Program-made: the position numbers and the translations under genes
The notes under the pieces: model-generated
The model's input: the letters and a program-made list of their open reading frames with translations, nothing else
What the model was told of the DNA's origin: nothing
Database searches by the model: none
In this document: in pieces, positions 12,228 to 23,449 of the stretch
Numbering within the stretch: the first letter of the stretch is position 1
Layout: each line of letters begins with the position of its first letter
Source: Paratinospora sagittata
Lineage: Eukaryota; Streptophyta; Magnoliopsida; Ranunculales; Menispermaceae
Direction: 5' to 3'
DNA length: 64,000 bases
Assembly: GCA_035771175.1 (NCBI GenBank)
Contig: CM069608.1
Span: 15,919,519-15,983,518 of the forward strand

Positions 12228-12737
12228 GACCACAACCTTCCCAAAGCCTGCAAGGGTTGGTTTTAAGAGATTATTTAGGAAGCGGGCGTATGTCTTTGTG
12301 GTGTACGCATTCAAGGTGAGGGAGTTGAATAGCTTTTCCTTTGATTCAACGATCTCTACAATAGTCTGAGGTTCATGTGGATCGATGATCTTGATTCCAA
12401 TTGGGATTTCCATTAGTCGAGAAATAGTTTTGACGCTGATAGAAATTTTTACTCCCCTGATCATTGTCTCCAAGACAGGGCTGATTTATTCCTCCTGGAG
12501 TCCCACAATATTCATGTTGTCGTAAAACGCCCTTGTCAAGTTGAGGGAGACAAAACCCTCAACATTAGTTATATTCAGCCACCCCAGCTTTGCTAGTTTG
12601 ATGTGAAGGAAAGGACGAAGGCGAGGATTCTTCATGTCGTTACTCCTCATTAAAACAATTCTCTGTTTGTAAAGTTCCGTAAGTCTTGTGGAAACTTGTT
12701 CCCAACTACTGGAAGTCGTTCCTTCACTAGAGGTCAT
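12228..12737 (-). pseudogene. PTP-type ORF, upstream part
   Basis: The minus-strand reading opens at 12737 (MTSSEGTTSS), then LNLTRAFYDNMN, a stop at 12486-12488, and IRGVKISISVKTISRLMEIP. This pattern (FY.NM, then RG..V..S...I..L..IP) is that of the putative plant transposon protein domain. It reads through KVVVDN into the LTR at 12222. The lower fragment resumes in the same frame after one TTATC copy is removed. The ORF starts about 250 bp from the primer-binding site, as the first ORF of an LTR element would. Confidence 0.65.
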
Positions 12738-12984
12738 TATCTTTCTAAAAGGAAGATAAAACTTGTGATGTACACAAAAATATATTCCTAATATTTTTAA
12801 TATTTATGCATTGTCTGTTGGACAATATTTTCTATTTTCCTCTTGATGTTTATGCCAGCATTTCAATATATATAGTTATTATAAATCTTAACTATATATA
12901 ACTATATTGTTATATAGATAATATATATCTAATATAAATTGTTCTTCTCCTAAGTGATGGATTTGGGCTGGTCATGGACCTTTC

Positions 12985-12996
12985 GCTCTGATACCA
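12985..12996 (-). other. tRNA-Met primer-binding site
   Basis: GCTCTGATACCA on the plus strand is the complement of TGGTATCAGAGC, the standard initiator-Met tRNA primer site of plant LTR elements. An LTR end (TGTCACACCCC) starts 6 bp to the right. This fixes a minus-strand element whose body lies to the left. Confidence 0.85.
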
Positions 12997-13001
12997 TTAA
13001 A

Positions 13002-14330
13002 TGTCACACCCCGCCTGGACTCGTCTAAACCAGCGGAACACTCATAGGCGCGGCGCGAATGCATTATAACAATTACCGAGTGCGCACATACACAATTTTG
13101 GGTATAAATCTGATTTCATTAATTTCAGAATGTATTTTGTACAAAGATGTAATTGAGGGAACATCCTCCCAAAATCTCCCTAATAAATAAGCAAGGTGTA
13201 CAAAATGAGGGCCCAAACACCTCCAACAAATCCACCCTACACTCCTGTAAAAATGGTTAACAACGGGGTGAGTTATTGCTCATTAGGTAAAATAGTTCGT
13301 GAATATGACAATTAATAAAGAAGACTTCATAATCAAACATCACATATACACAACATAGCATCATAAACAATACAACGTGGCTTAACAAGAATGTATGCAT
13401 AACACCGTTACGTAATGGTTATGTGATTGTTTATCGCTCTGGGTTCACGTACAAATGTCCATCCTCACGAAATCCTGGGTTCACATTGTACGTCCCTCCC
13501 AAGGGGAAACATTGATAATAGTGAGCATTGCTCCAATAACTATTTCATAGATCACAACCCACTTACGTACCTAGGTGGTTCTTTTTTCATGTATGATGAC
13601 TATGCATGTGTGGGTCCGGTCTTTTCTAATATTAGACAGAATTTGGCAACGTCTGGTGATACTTATCAAGGTCGGCATCATCACGTGCGTTGTTAGGACA
13701 TCCAATATAACTTATACACACATACAAATTTCAATAGGACCAACCGTGCCAGTCCCCAGGTCGAGAGGTAGGAACACGAGGTCTCACTTAAATACCAAGT
13801 TTTCTAAAGCAACAAGCTGCCTCCCGTTTACTATTCAAAGTTACTGAGGACAAGACTAAATATGGTTGAGTCAAATTGACCACTAATCCAGTGTAGTAAC
13901 AATGTAATACATGGACTCCAAATATTAAGGCATAACTACAACATGTATGAACATTATACGTAATAATGCAGTGTAAATGAATAATAGACATAATGATAAA
14001 TGAATGAAAACTTTAATAAAAGTCATAAGATACACAAACTTTAATAAAAGTCATAAGACACAAAACCTATGTTTTGTTCCCAACCTTTAGATAAAACTTC
14101 TTTTCAAAACTGACACTTCTTCCCAAGCAGAACCGCTTCGTACCGTAAAGAAAGTCTAAAAAAGATGAGAGAGAGTCTCAAAAGAGAGAGAGAGTGTGTC
14201 TCTAAAAGAGGGAGAGAGAGTGAGGATGAGTGGTGTGAGAAATGAAAGGGGGAAGGGGTCTTTTTATAGAAAAAGACATGCCCTCCCAATTTTTATTTTT
14301 ACTTTTTTGTGTGTAAACCAAGGGTAATAT
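13002..14330 (-). mobile_element. 5' LTR of the minus-strand Gypsy element (outer end uncertain)
   Basis: It begins TGTCACACCCCGCC next to the primer-binding site. It includes a short AACGGGGTGAGTTATTG stretch, a 27-bp tandem duplication near 14010-14060 and a GA-rich leader at 14160-14240. On the minus strand a TATAAAAA box lies at 14268-14261. The outer boundary could not be placed; 14330 is approximate. No partner LTR is in the window. Confidence 0.6.
14261..14268 (-). promoter_or_regulatory. Probable LTR TATA box
   Basis: The minus strand reads TATAAAAA, followed 30-100 bp downstream by a CT-rich leader on that strand. The position inside the LTR fits a U3 promoter. Inferred from sequence only. 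Confidence 0.4.
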
Positions 14331-15490
14331 AATAGTTGCATTTGATAATTATTATTATTGTCTCGATCAAATTTAAGAGGTTTCCAGAGTGATATTAGTC
14401 ATATGACTGTTTTAGGTGAACGTTGTGATCTAGGTGACTGAGAGGCACTCTCAATTAACAGTTTTGTTGGGTTACATGCCTTGTAAATGTAATGAGAGAG
14501 ACAATGATGCTCAATTGTGTTGTTTGAAAGTTTGAATTTTGTTATGCTTTATTCAGAAGCAATGGAAAATATCATATGAAATTGGTCAAAACCATCATGT
14601 TTTTAGAATTATTGCCTTGAATACTCTAATAACCCCAATTGCCATTTTGTTCTAATTGCGTGCCAAAATTTTTGTGCTTCAATATCTCCGGTTTGCGAAT
14701 GAGTGATGCAGAATACAATATTCCCTACAGTTAACCTGCTGGGAAGACCCATACCACGGAAAAAGTAAATGTGATCACAAATAGGGAATTAGGGAAGAAC
14801 ATAACAAGTTCTTAGAGCCCTCAACGAAAAAAGCAATGAAGAGACTGGAGTCTAGAGAGTTTTAAGCCCTGTCACGTATGACACAACCATTTCAAAGATT
14901 GTTGTTCCTTGTGCTTTTAAGTTCTTCTGGAAACTCATATCAGAAAGAAAAATGGAAAACGTTTATCTAGGAAAGCATCTGATATAGGAATTGGTTTGGA
15001 GATCAGAGTGACTCTAACTATAGATGGATAAACTGAATATATTCAGGATGGTGTTCTATGATTTATGTGTTTGCTGAAGTTATTATGCCAATTGATTAAA
15101 TCAAGTGTCTATGCTGAAACTAAAATTTTGGAGGGAAGTTCTAGAATCTAGAGAGTTCAAGAGTAGTGAAACCAAAGAACATATGCCTTATGGGAGGCAG
15201 AAGCCTAAGAGTTTTTTGAGGTGTTTTGGGCAATTTATTTGTTTAGTTTTCCAATTGAAGCAATCATAGCATTGGCGTGAAGAAGAAATTGAAAGAAACT
15301 AGAAACTTGCTTTAAAAGAGTAGTTGTTTGCTTTCCAGTTCTTATTCTCCCATTCCCTTTCTATGTGTTCTGTTCTTAGCACCTTGTGGATGTGCTAGTG
15401 ATTCTCGAGTGGAGGAATTTTTTTTTGAAAACTGTGACTATGTGAATATTGTTCCATTTGATTATTTGTTTTACAGGCAACTGCCTAACT
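14331..15490. other. No clear gene; probable upstream intron/flank of the TFB4 fragment
   Basis: No conserved reading frame or transposon end was recognised. Only the right end leads into the TFB4-like exon at 15496. Short T-rich tracts near 15320-15480 look like intron sequence. Confidence 0.3.
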
Positions 15491-15495
15491 TACAA

Positions 15496-16567
15496 CAACA
15501 GATTTTATGCTTGCAGGGATCCCCAGATGGACTTGAATAGTATGGTTTTCATGCTTTGTTTGAACCACTTCGATCTTTTTTCACTCAACTTTTAGCATTG
15601 AAAGGGTATCTTTGCAAATATGTAGCAGTAATGAATGGTATATTCTCAGCCCAACGTTCCGTGGTATTGTATTCATAAAGAATATTTTAACATAGTTGTT
15701 TATTTATTTTGGGGACGTTGGAAATAGTTGTAGTGGCTCTCTATCTTTTTGGGATAAATGACTAAATGGGCAAGTTCTGATTGATTTATGTTTTTCTCTT
15801 GGGCCTATTGTATCATGGGAGGTCATATTGCTGTAAAATATTTTGTTTGCCAACAACTTTTGAACTGTAGTTTCTGAATTAGTTTTTGAATAGCTAGTTG
15901 GGCTGGTGCCTTGATAATTGAATCTGGGGTTTTTGGTTATATTTGTTCTAAAAGTAACTGTAACTTGCATTTTATCTGTTTTTGAAACTTGTTTTCTAAA
16001 AAGCTTATGTTCATGTTCTTGCTTATTCTCAGTAGAGTATAGTAATGTACATATACCTTGAGCTAAAGCAGAAATTCTAAAAAACTTCTTTCACACTTGT
16101 TTGTTAGTTCTTGAACTAAAGCATAAATGACTCTTTTTTTTTTCTTTTTTTTTTTTCTGAAATCCTGGTTCATTTTATTAGTGCATCTCTCTGTACAGTA
16201 ACTTTGATTAAATTAATAAATGTTGTTAAAGGACTATTTCTTTTTAGTTTTTTAAGATTTATGAGCATCTGTTTTGCAGCTTAGTATTATTGGTATTATT
16301 ATTTAATATTGTGTTTACAGGGGGTGTTTATTTACTGCTAATTTGCAGGTTCCTATTGATTCATGTGTTATACGAGCTCAGCACTCTTCATTTCTCCAAC
16401 AGGTGTTATAGGTTCTTTATTATATTGAATTGGATTTCATTTGTGAAATCATCGTGCTAATTTCACTAATAGCTTCTGGTGGCCATTTTGAGTAACAGGC
16501 TTCTTATATAACAGGTGGCATCTATTTGAAACCCCAGCTGCTAGATGGACTTTTTCAATATATTTCA
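15496..16567 (+). pseudogene. TFB4: TFIIH subunit TFB4 (GTF2H3, p34) gene fragment with introns
   Basis: Four exon-like blocks in order match plant TFB4, the p34 von Willebrand-fold subunit of TFIIH. They are ILCLQGSPDGLE (15496-15537, followed by a stop), YVAVMNGIFSAQRSV (15619-15663), VPIDSCVIRAQHSSFLQQ (16349-16402) and ASYITGGIYLKPQLLDGLFQ (16499-16567). The last two have correct AG and GT splice borders and match in phase. The acceptor before 15619 reads AA instead of AG and the first block ends in TAG, so this is a genomic relic and not a processed copy. The N-terminal exons and the C-terminal zinc-finger exons were not found. A Copia element lies 220 bp downstream. Confidence 0.72.
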
Positions 16568-16785
16568 GTGAGTTTTGATGATTTTAAAAAATTTTAAGCA
16601 TTGCATATGGAATAGAATTTTAATTATGCCTTCTTTGTTCTTTCTTCCTTTTCTTTCCATTGAATAATTTTAGTCAGCGTATTAAAATAAAAAGAAAATG
16701 GCTTCTGACATGTTGTGATATCTTGAAAAGTAGGATCGGACCATAATCAAAGTAAAAGGAACTAATAACAGCATGCCAATATAAC

Positions 16786-17271
16786 TGTTGGAAGGTGTGA
16801 ATTTTTTTAATCACGTGTTTTTTTTTTGAATTGAAGATAGTTATTGACTTAGTAAAATGGATTCATTTTAATCTCCAAAAATCTCTCCACGATTTGCACC
16901 CACTTTTTCCTCTACTCTCAAGTCCACTTCTTGTTATTCTTCCTTGCTTTCTTCAATAAATAGAGGAAAAGAACAACAAAAAAAAACTTTGAAAATAGGA
17001 AGGTTCTATCCTTGTTTTAGATTTTCATTATCTTAGGTTTTTGGTTTCCGAGCTATATTTGGGGGTGTTTTATTTTTTTGGTCTTCTTCAGTGCAGAGAA
17101 GGTCCAAGACAGAGGTGATTGTGGGCTGATTTATTTAGGGGACGACGGGGCTTTTATGTTGCTTACACAACCTTGGGCAGAGCCACGAAGCGTCTTAAAG
17201 AGAGCAACCTAGTTTGTGACACAACCCAAGATTTTGGTTACTTCGTTATATTTTTACATTTTGTAGCAACA
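16786..17271 (+). repeat. Copia left LTR
   Basis: 486 bp, TGTTGG...GCAACA. It contains an AATAAATAG TATA-like box near 16955 followed by an A-rich leader. It pairs with 21604-22090. Confidence 0.92.
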
Positions 17272-17303
17272 ATTTTAAGACGTTTTCTTTTTTCTCTTTT
17301 GTC

Positions 17304-18190
17304 ATGACTACTGAAACCATCACTGCAACTGTTGATCTAAACAAGCCCTTTCGTTTTGAGGGGTTTCATTTTAAAAGATGGAGACAGAAAATGTTGTTTT
17401 TCTTAACCATGAAGAAAGTTGCATATGTATGTACTTCTGAAAAACCCATATTGCCTACTGAACCAAATGAAACTCAAACTAAGGAATATGAGTCTTGGGT
17501 CAAAAATGATTTTCTTTGCAAGAATTTTATCTTGAATGGTTTATCTGATGATTTGTATGACTACTACAATTCTGAAAAATCTGCAAAGGAAATTTGGGAT
17601 GCACTTCAAAAAAATTATGAAACTTAGGAGGCCAGAGCAAAAAAAAAAAAATGTTGTCAGCCGATATCTGAAATATCAAATGACAGATGATAAATCTGTA
17701 GAAGATTGCATATGAAATTATTTCTGAAGGTATGTCTTTAGATGAACAATTTCAAGTTGTTGTTTTGATTGACAAATTGCCCCTTAGTTGGAAAGATTTT
17801 AAGAATGTCCTCAGGCACAAAACTAAAGAGTTTTCTTTAGAGAGTTTGATTACTCGTCTTCGAATTGAGGAGGAAGCCCGGAAACAGGATAAAAAAGATG
17901 AAGTTCTCGTTGTTTCCAACAGCAATGCTAACAAGAAATCCACCTCTATTGTTTTGAAACCCAAAGGGAAAAACATGAAAAATCTGAATTGCAATTTCAA
18001 CAAGAACCGCATCAATCATAACAAGAATGCTCCACAGAATCAGAATGGACAACAACCCCCCTCAAGGAATGGTTTGGGACAATTTACATGTTTTAACTAT
18101 AACAAGCCAAAACATCTTGCCGTAACTGTCGAAATAGGCATCGTCCTACTCCACAAGAGAACCTTACCGAAAAACAACTTATTGCTATGA
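17304..18190 (+). pseudogene. Copia gag
   Basis: The start is the ATG at 17304, just after the LTR. Copia gag landmarks are present: FEGFHFKRWRQKM near the start, NDFLCKNFILNGLSD, then EIWDALQKNYE before a TAG at 17625-17627. A 12-base A run shifts the frame. The rest reads at 17732-18190 with DKLPLSWKDFKNVL and LRIEEEARKQ, and an Asn-rich tail. The zinc knuckle is lost: CFNYNKPKH has Asn at the second Cys position. Confidence 0.88.
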
Positions 18191-18199
18191 TTACATAAA

Positions 18200-19510
18200 T
18201 CAACATTGTTGGTAAATCCGAGGGGTGGTGGGTAGACACTTGTGCCTTTTGCCATGTTTGTTATGATCATGTTATGTTCAAGTCCTATTCTGAAGCTGGG
18301 GATAAGAAAATGTTGTTGGGTGATTCTCACTCCACAATTGTTGTTGGTACTGGTGAGGTGGAATTGAAGTTTACTTCTAGAAAAATTGTCATCCTTAAGG
18401 ATGTTCTACATACTCCAAAGATGAGGAAGAACTTAGTTTTGGGCTACCTTCTCAATAAGGTTGGGTTTACTCAAACTATTGGGGCAGATTTGTATACCAT
18501 TACTAAAAATAATATTTTTGTTGGAAAAGGGTATGCCACTGATGGAATGTTTAAATTGAATGTTGATGCTAATAAAATTACATCTTCTGCTTATATGTTG
18601 TGTTCTTTTAATACTTCGCATGCTAGACTTTGTCATGTTGACAAACGCATTATTAAAAATACGAGTAGCTTAAGACTTATTCCAAGATTGTCTTTGAATG
18701 ATTTTCAAAAATGTGAATTTTGTAGTCAATATATGTGAACTTGATGGTGTATTGACTAGAAATGAAAAATGATATTTTATCACTTTTATTGATGACTGCT
18801 CTGATTATACATTTGTTTATCTTTTGAAAAATAAAAGTGAAGCATTTGACATGTTCAAATTATTTTTGACAGTAGTTGAAAATCAATTTAATAGAAAAAT
18901 AAAGAGATTTCGTAGTGATAGAAGCACTGAATATGATTATAAAATCCATGGGATTATTCATGAGAAAACAACACCTTATTCTCCTGAAATGAATGGTAAA
19001 ACAGAAAGAAAAAATATAACCTTTACTGAATCCATAGTTTCTATTTTACTTAATTTTGGTGTTGCTTCTCATTGGTGGGGGAAAATTTTATTGATTGTTT
19101 GCTATGTGTTAAATAGAGTTCCCAAATCAAAAAGTAAAATTTCTCCTTATGAAAATTTGAAAAATAAGAAACCAAATTTGTTTAAGACTTGGGGTTGTTT
19201 GACTTATGTTCGAATTCCTGATCCTAAAAGGAATATGCTTGCTAGTAGAGCATATGAATGTATGTTTATTGAATATGTTGTAAATAGCAAAGCTTACAGT
19301 TTTTTGATTTCAATGATCATGTCATTATTGAATCAAATGATGCTGATTTTCATGAACATAGATTTCCTTTTTTATTGAAGAATAGTGGGGGCTCAACATC
19401 TAGTAATATGCCTATGATTAGAATTAATAAATCTAATGAGGAAGCATACTCTGAACCTAGGAGGAGTAAACGAGCTCGAACCATTAAAGATTATGGTTCT
19501 GATTTTTAAG
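18200..19510 (+). pseudogene. Copia protease, pre-integrase and integrase
   Basis: WWVDTCAFCHV near 18222 replaces the usual WW.DSGA..H protease site, so the catalytic DSG is mutated. The rest of the protease fold (LGDSHSTIVVGTGEV, LKDVLHTPKMRKNL) continues in frame. The pre-integrase block ends at KCEFC (about 18720). Integrase follows from 18740: GIIHEKTTPYSPEMNGKTERKN and LNRVPKSKSKISPYE are clear, with a frameshift near 18740-18820 and the C-terminal part broken after 19378. Confidence 0.85.
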
Positions 19511-21069
19511 CTTTTACTTTGAAGGAGGATCCTCATACCCTCCAAGAAGCCTTATCTTCAGTAGATGCCAACTTTTGGCAATAGGCAATAGATGATGAAA
19601 TGGACTCTCTTGAGTCTAACAGAACTTGACATGTAGTAGATTTACCTTTAGGTTGCAAAACAATAGGATGTAAATGGATACTTAAAAAAAAATTGAAACT
19701 TGATGGTACAGTTGATAAATGCAAAGCTCGTCTTGTTGCCAAAGGATATAGACAATGAGAAAATATAGATTTCTTTGACACTTTTTCACTTGTTACTAGA
19801 ATGACATCTATTCGTATGGTATTTTCTCTTGTTGCTATTCATGATCTTATTGTGTACCAAATTGATGTTAAAACTGTCTTCTTAAATAGAGAATTGGAAG
19901 AAGAAATTTATATAGACCAACCTGAAGATTTTGTTGTTCCTTGTCAAGAAAATAAAGTGTGCAAACTAGATAAATCTCTTTATGGCTTGAAATAGACATC
20001 TAAACAATGACATGAAAATTTTGATAATCTTGCTATCTCACATGATTTCAAAGTGAATGAAAGTAACAAATACATTTATTACAAATCAGAAAATAACATT
20101 TGCTCTATTATATGTCTTTATGTGGATGACTTGCTTATTTTTTGTTCTAATATTCATGTCGTGAATGATGTGAAATCTACGCTTTGTGCTATTTTTGACA
20201 TAAAAGATATCGGAGAAGCAAATGTGATCCTTGGAATTAAGATCACTAGGTCTAAAAAGCGAATTTCTCTGGATCAATCTCATTACATTGAGAAGATCTT
20301 AAAGAAATATAATTACTTTAATTGTAAACCAGCATGTACTCCTTATGATCCAAGTGTAAAGTTGTTCAAGAACATCAGTGACGGTGTTAGACAATCTGAG
20401 TATGCGAGCATCATTGGTAGTTTGCGATATGCTACTGATTACACTAGGCCAGACATAGCTTATGTCGTGGCATTACTATGCAGGTTTACTAGTAGACCTA
20501 GTATTGAGCATTGGCATGATATTGAAAGAGTAATGAGGTACCTTAAGAGGACTATGAACCTTGAATTACTTTATCAAAAGTTTTTTGTTGTCCTAGAAGG
20601 ATATAGCGATGCTGATTGGAACACCCTTTCCGATGACTCCAAGGAACCTAGCGGCTATATATTTAGTATAGCTGGTGGAGTTGTTTCTTGGAAATCTAAG
20701 AAACAAACTATTTTGGCTCAATCAACAATGGAGTCGGAGATGATAGCATTAGCATCAGCTAGTGAGGAAGTCGGATGGTTAAGAAGTGTGCTATCTAAAA
20801 TCCCTTTAAGGGAGGAATCGATTCCAGCCGTCTTGATTAATTGCGATAGTAATACGGCTATTGCAAAAATTCAGAACCGTTATTATAACTGAAAAAGATG
20901 ACAAATACGTCGCAAACACAATACAGTTAGAGAATTTCTCTCTACTGGAGTTGTAAGAGTGGATCATGCACGTACTAATGATAATTTAGCTGACCCTTTA
21001 ACGAAAGGATTAGCAAGAGAGAAGGTTTTCAAAACCTCGAAAGGAATGAGACTAAAGCCTTTAGATTGA
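19511..21069 (+). pseudogene. Copia reverse transcriptase and RNase H
   Basis: The RT starts with a broken LQEALSSVDANFW-like block. It then has VYQIDVKTVFLNRELEEEIY (expected Ala replaced by Val), KLDKSLYGLK and the catalytic CLYVDDLLIF. RT and RNase H continue openly at 20053-20892 through GSLRYATDYTRPDIAY, YSDADW, GGVVSWKSKKQTILAQSTME and the EVGWLR block. After two stops near 20890 the same frame resumes (VREFLSTGVVRVDHART, then DPLTKGL) and ends TGA at 21069. It is degenerate only in places, and this is the best-preserved part of the element. Confidence 0.9.
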
Positions 21070-21591
21070 TGAAAACCTAACCTATAAACTGGAGATCCCA
21101 AGAAATAGGTTCAAAGGGTAATAACAAGTCATGAAGTGATATGAGGTGAATCATGCTATTTTATATAAATTATAAGTTCCATTTCAATTATTACTTTGAA
21201 GCATGATATCCTGAAGCGATATAAGGTTATGTTAATTTTGAAAACTCTTAATTGGTTCTATACTCTATGTGGAGCAGAGTACCTAGCTACAGGAGTACTC
21301 TTGATAGACTCACCGAAGTGAATGTGGTAGTGTGGCTGCTTCCTATGGAATTTTAGGCAAATTCTCTAGCACTTACTGGGATACATGTGCATGGCCGTAA
21401 AAGTACGAGTTTTTGGACTTCACCCTAATAAGGTTGTGTGTGTGATGTTGTTAGAGATAGAGTTCAAAATTACGAGTTACTCTAATATAATCTAAATCAT
21501 TTACACCATGTAAGGGTTCAAGTTGATTAGACACATTTGCTTATGCACAGTCTTATATTGTATTGCTCGATGGAAAACATTTTAAAAAATT

Positions 21592-21603
21592 CAAGTGGGG
21601 GAT
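21592..21603 (+). other. Copia polypurine tract
   Basis: AAGTGGGGGAT lies directly before the right LTR, the standard position of the plus-strand priming tract. Confidence 0.8.
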
Positions 21604-22090
21604 TGTTGGAACGTGTGAATTTTTTTAATCACGTGTTTTTTTTTTTGAATTGAAGATAGTAATTGACTTGGTAAAAAGGATTCATTTTGATCTCCAAAAA
21701 TCTCTCCACGATTTGCACCCACTTTTTCCTCTACTCTGCAAGTCTGATTCTCGTAATTCTTCATTGCTTTCTTCAATAAATAGAGGAAAATAACTACAGA
21801 AAAAAAAATACAAAAAAAAAAAAAAATTCTGAAAAAAAACTTCAAAAAAAGGAAGGTTTTATCCTTTGTTTCAAATTTTCATTGTCTTAGTTTTTTGGTT
21901 TTCGAGCAAAATTTGGGGGTCTTTTGTTTTTCTGATCTTCTTCAGTGCGGAGAAGGTCCAAGACAGAGGTGATTCTGGGCTGATTTATACCATGGGCAGA
22001 GCCGCGAAACGTTTTAAAGAGAGCGACCTAGTCCACGACTCAACCAAAGAATTTGGTAACTTCGTTCTACTTTTACATTTTGCAGCAACA
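21604..22090 (+). repeat. Copia right LTR
   Basis: 487 bp, TGTTGG...GCAACA, followed by ATAAC. It has a longer A-run block near 21800-21835 than the left copy. Confidence 0.92.
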
Positions 22091-22339
22091 ATAACTAGCA
22101 AGAAATTTCCATGGAGAAGAAAAAACAATTAAACGAATTTCACTCATCTTTCAACTTCATTCTTTTACTGTTAGATGTTTGCGAATCTTCACATAAGCCA
22201 GTTAAGAGGCTTAGGGGAAAAGAAAGGATAAAAAATCAAAAGAAAATGGAAAGGGATGATTGGATATGTAGTAACCTTTCAAAAGGTCGATTACTTGATT
22301 GTAGCGAGCTCAAAGATTGATCCCAAGAAAAGAAATAGG

Positions 22340-23277
22340 ATTAGGAGACAAATATGTCCACACTTTGTGCGATGCACTTGATAACTTGACTGACGAGGAG
22401 GTTATGTATCTATTGGTTATTATGATTTTATAAACTTTCGATTAGTTGACGTACCTAACTATATTGTATTAAATGTTTCAGGTTGTTTGGGATCCTTATC
22501 TAAGTCTGAGATCAGATTATCTCGTCTATGAGGTTGCTTTTTATACCGGGTGCATCAAGTTTATGGATGTTGTGGAACTTTACCATCTAAATAGGATTCT
22601 CCGTTAACTCGGTTAAGTCCAAACAATTCCACCAAGGCCTCTTCGCCCATTACAAACAAGCAGGGATCCAAGAGCAAAACAATACCAAGTGACGTACACC
22701 TTGTATGATCAAACTTGGGAGAGATGAGATAGTCATGTGTTGTCCTCCAGAGAACGCGGTCAGCATGTAGCACACCCATGACTTGTTATTATCTCAAGTA
22801 TTATTCTATATCTCATCAATCATTCAGAATATAAAGGCATTGGTGACTCCCAAGAAAGGAATGCGGAGAATAATCCAATTACGATAATTGATATTGCATT
22901 TCATTTAGTTTTTTAATTACATGACTACTACTGTACGTTCATTTTAATATTTGTTTATTATTTCTCATGTATTTGGTTTAATTGTAAATTTTCAATGAAA
23001 CGGCAAAATAGACGTGCATTGGATATTGCACTACAGTGAAGGTTCAGACAGAAAAATGAGCTGACACTTCAAAGTGTCATTGTCGCCACAGACTCCATTA
23101 TTGATGTCATTTCTTAAAAAAAACACACAGGGCGCTGTATGGAGCAAAAAAGCTGGGCCATCAACGACTGGACAAGCTGAATCTGGGACTCCCTCTGCTA
23201 GGACTGAAGAAGCAGGGCCATCATCGACAGAACTTGTACGGAGAACCTACCATCGCAAACGTAAAGGCAACCAGTAG
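22340..23277 (+). pseudogene. Plant mobile domain (PMD) protein relic
   Basis: An exon ends LCDALDNLTDEE at 22400. It is joined through a GT...AG intron to VVWDPYLSLRSDY from 22482, then FMDVVELYHLNRILR. This is the PMD pattern (VVW.PY...F..VE.H..DRVLRQ.G) seen in MAIL-type and transposon-borne plant proteins. Stops follow near 22600. Later in-frame pieces (QVTYTLYDQTWER) still fit the family. A Ser/Pro-rich tail at 23074-23277 ends RRTYHRKRKGNQ. PMD genes are often carried by Mutator-like elements, which fits the Mutator relic at 24.4-30.4 kb. Confidence 0.6.
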
Positions 23278-23449
23278 TTTTTAGAGGGGTTTATGTTTTG
23301 TTACTTAACTTTGAATTGTGATTTAAGTTTTTTTTACTTGACTTTTATGACATTTTTGTGCATGAAATGGTTGTTGAAAATTGAACAGGTGATTGGACTT
23401 ATATATACAACCCAGTTGAAAATTTAAAAAAAAAAACACAAAATGTACG

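Larger units (their letters stand above)
16786..22090 (+). mobile_element. Full-length Ty1/Copia retrotransposon (5.3 kb)
   Basis: Two LTRs (16786-17271 and 21604-22090) start TGTTGGAA and end GCAACA. The element is flanked by a perfect target duplication ATAAC (16781-16785, 22091-22095). Between them are gag, protease, integrase, RT and RNase H in Copia order on the plus strand, all broken by stops and frameshifts. The LTRs differ by many substitutions and poly-A length changes, so it is not recent. Only 32 bp separate the left LTR from the gag ATG, and no tRNA-Met primer site is seen there. Confidence 0.95.

Noticed and set aside
12043..12369. Plus-strand ORF of 108 codons
   Set aside because: Spans the junction of the solo LTR and the antisense PTP ORF, so it cannot be an original gene.
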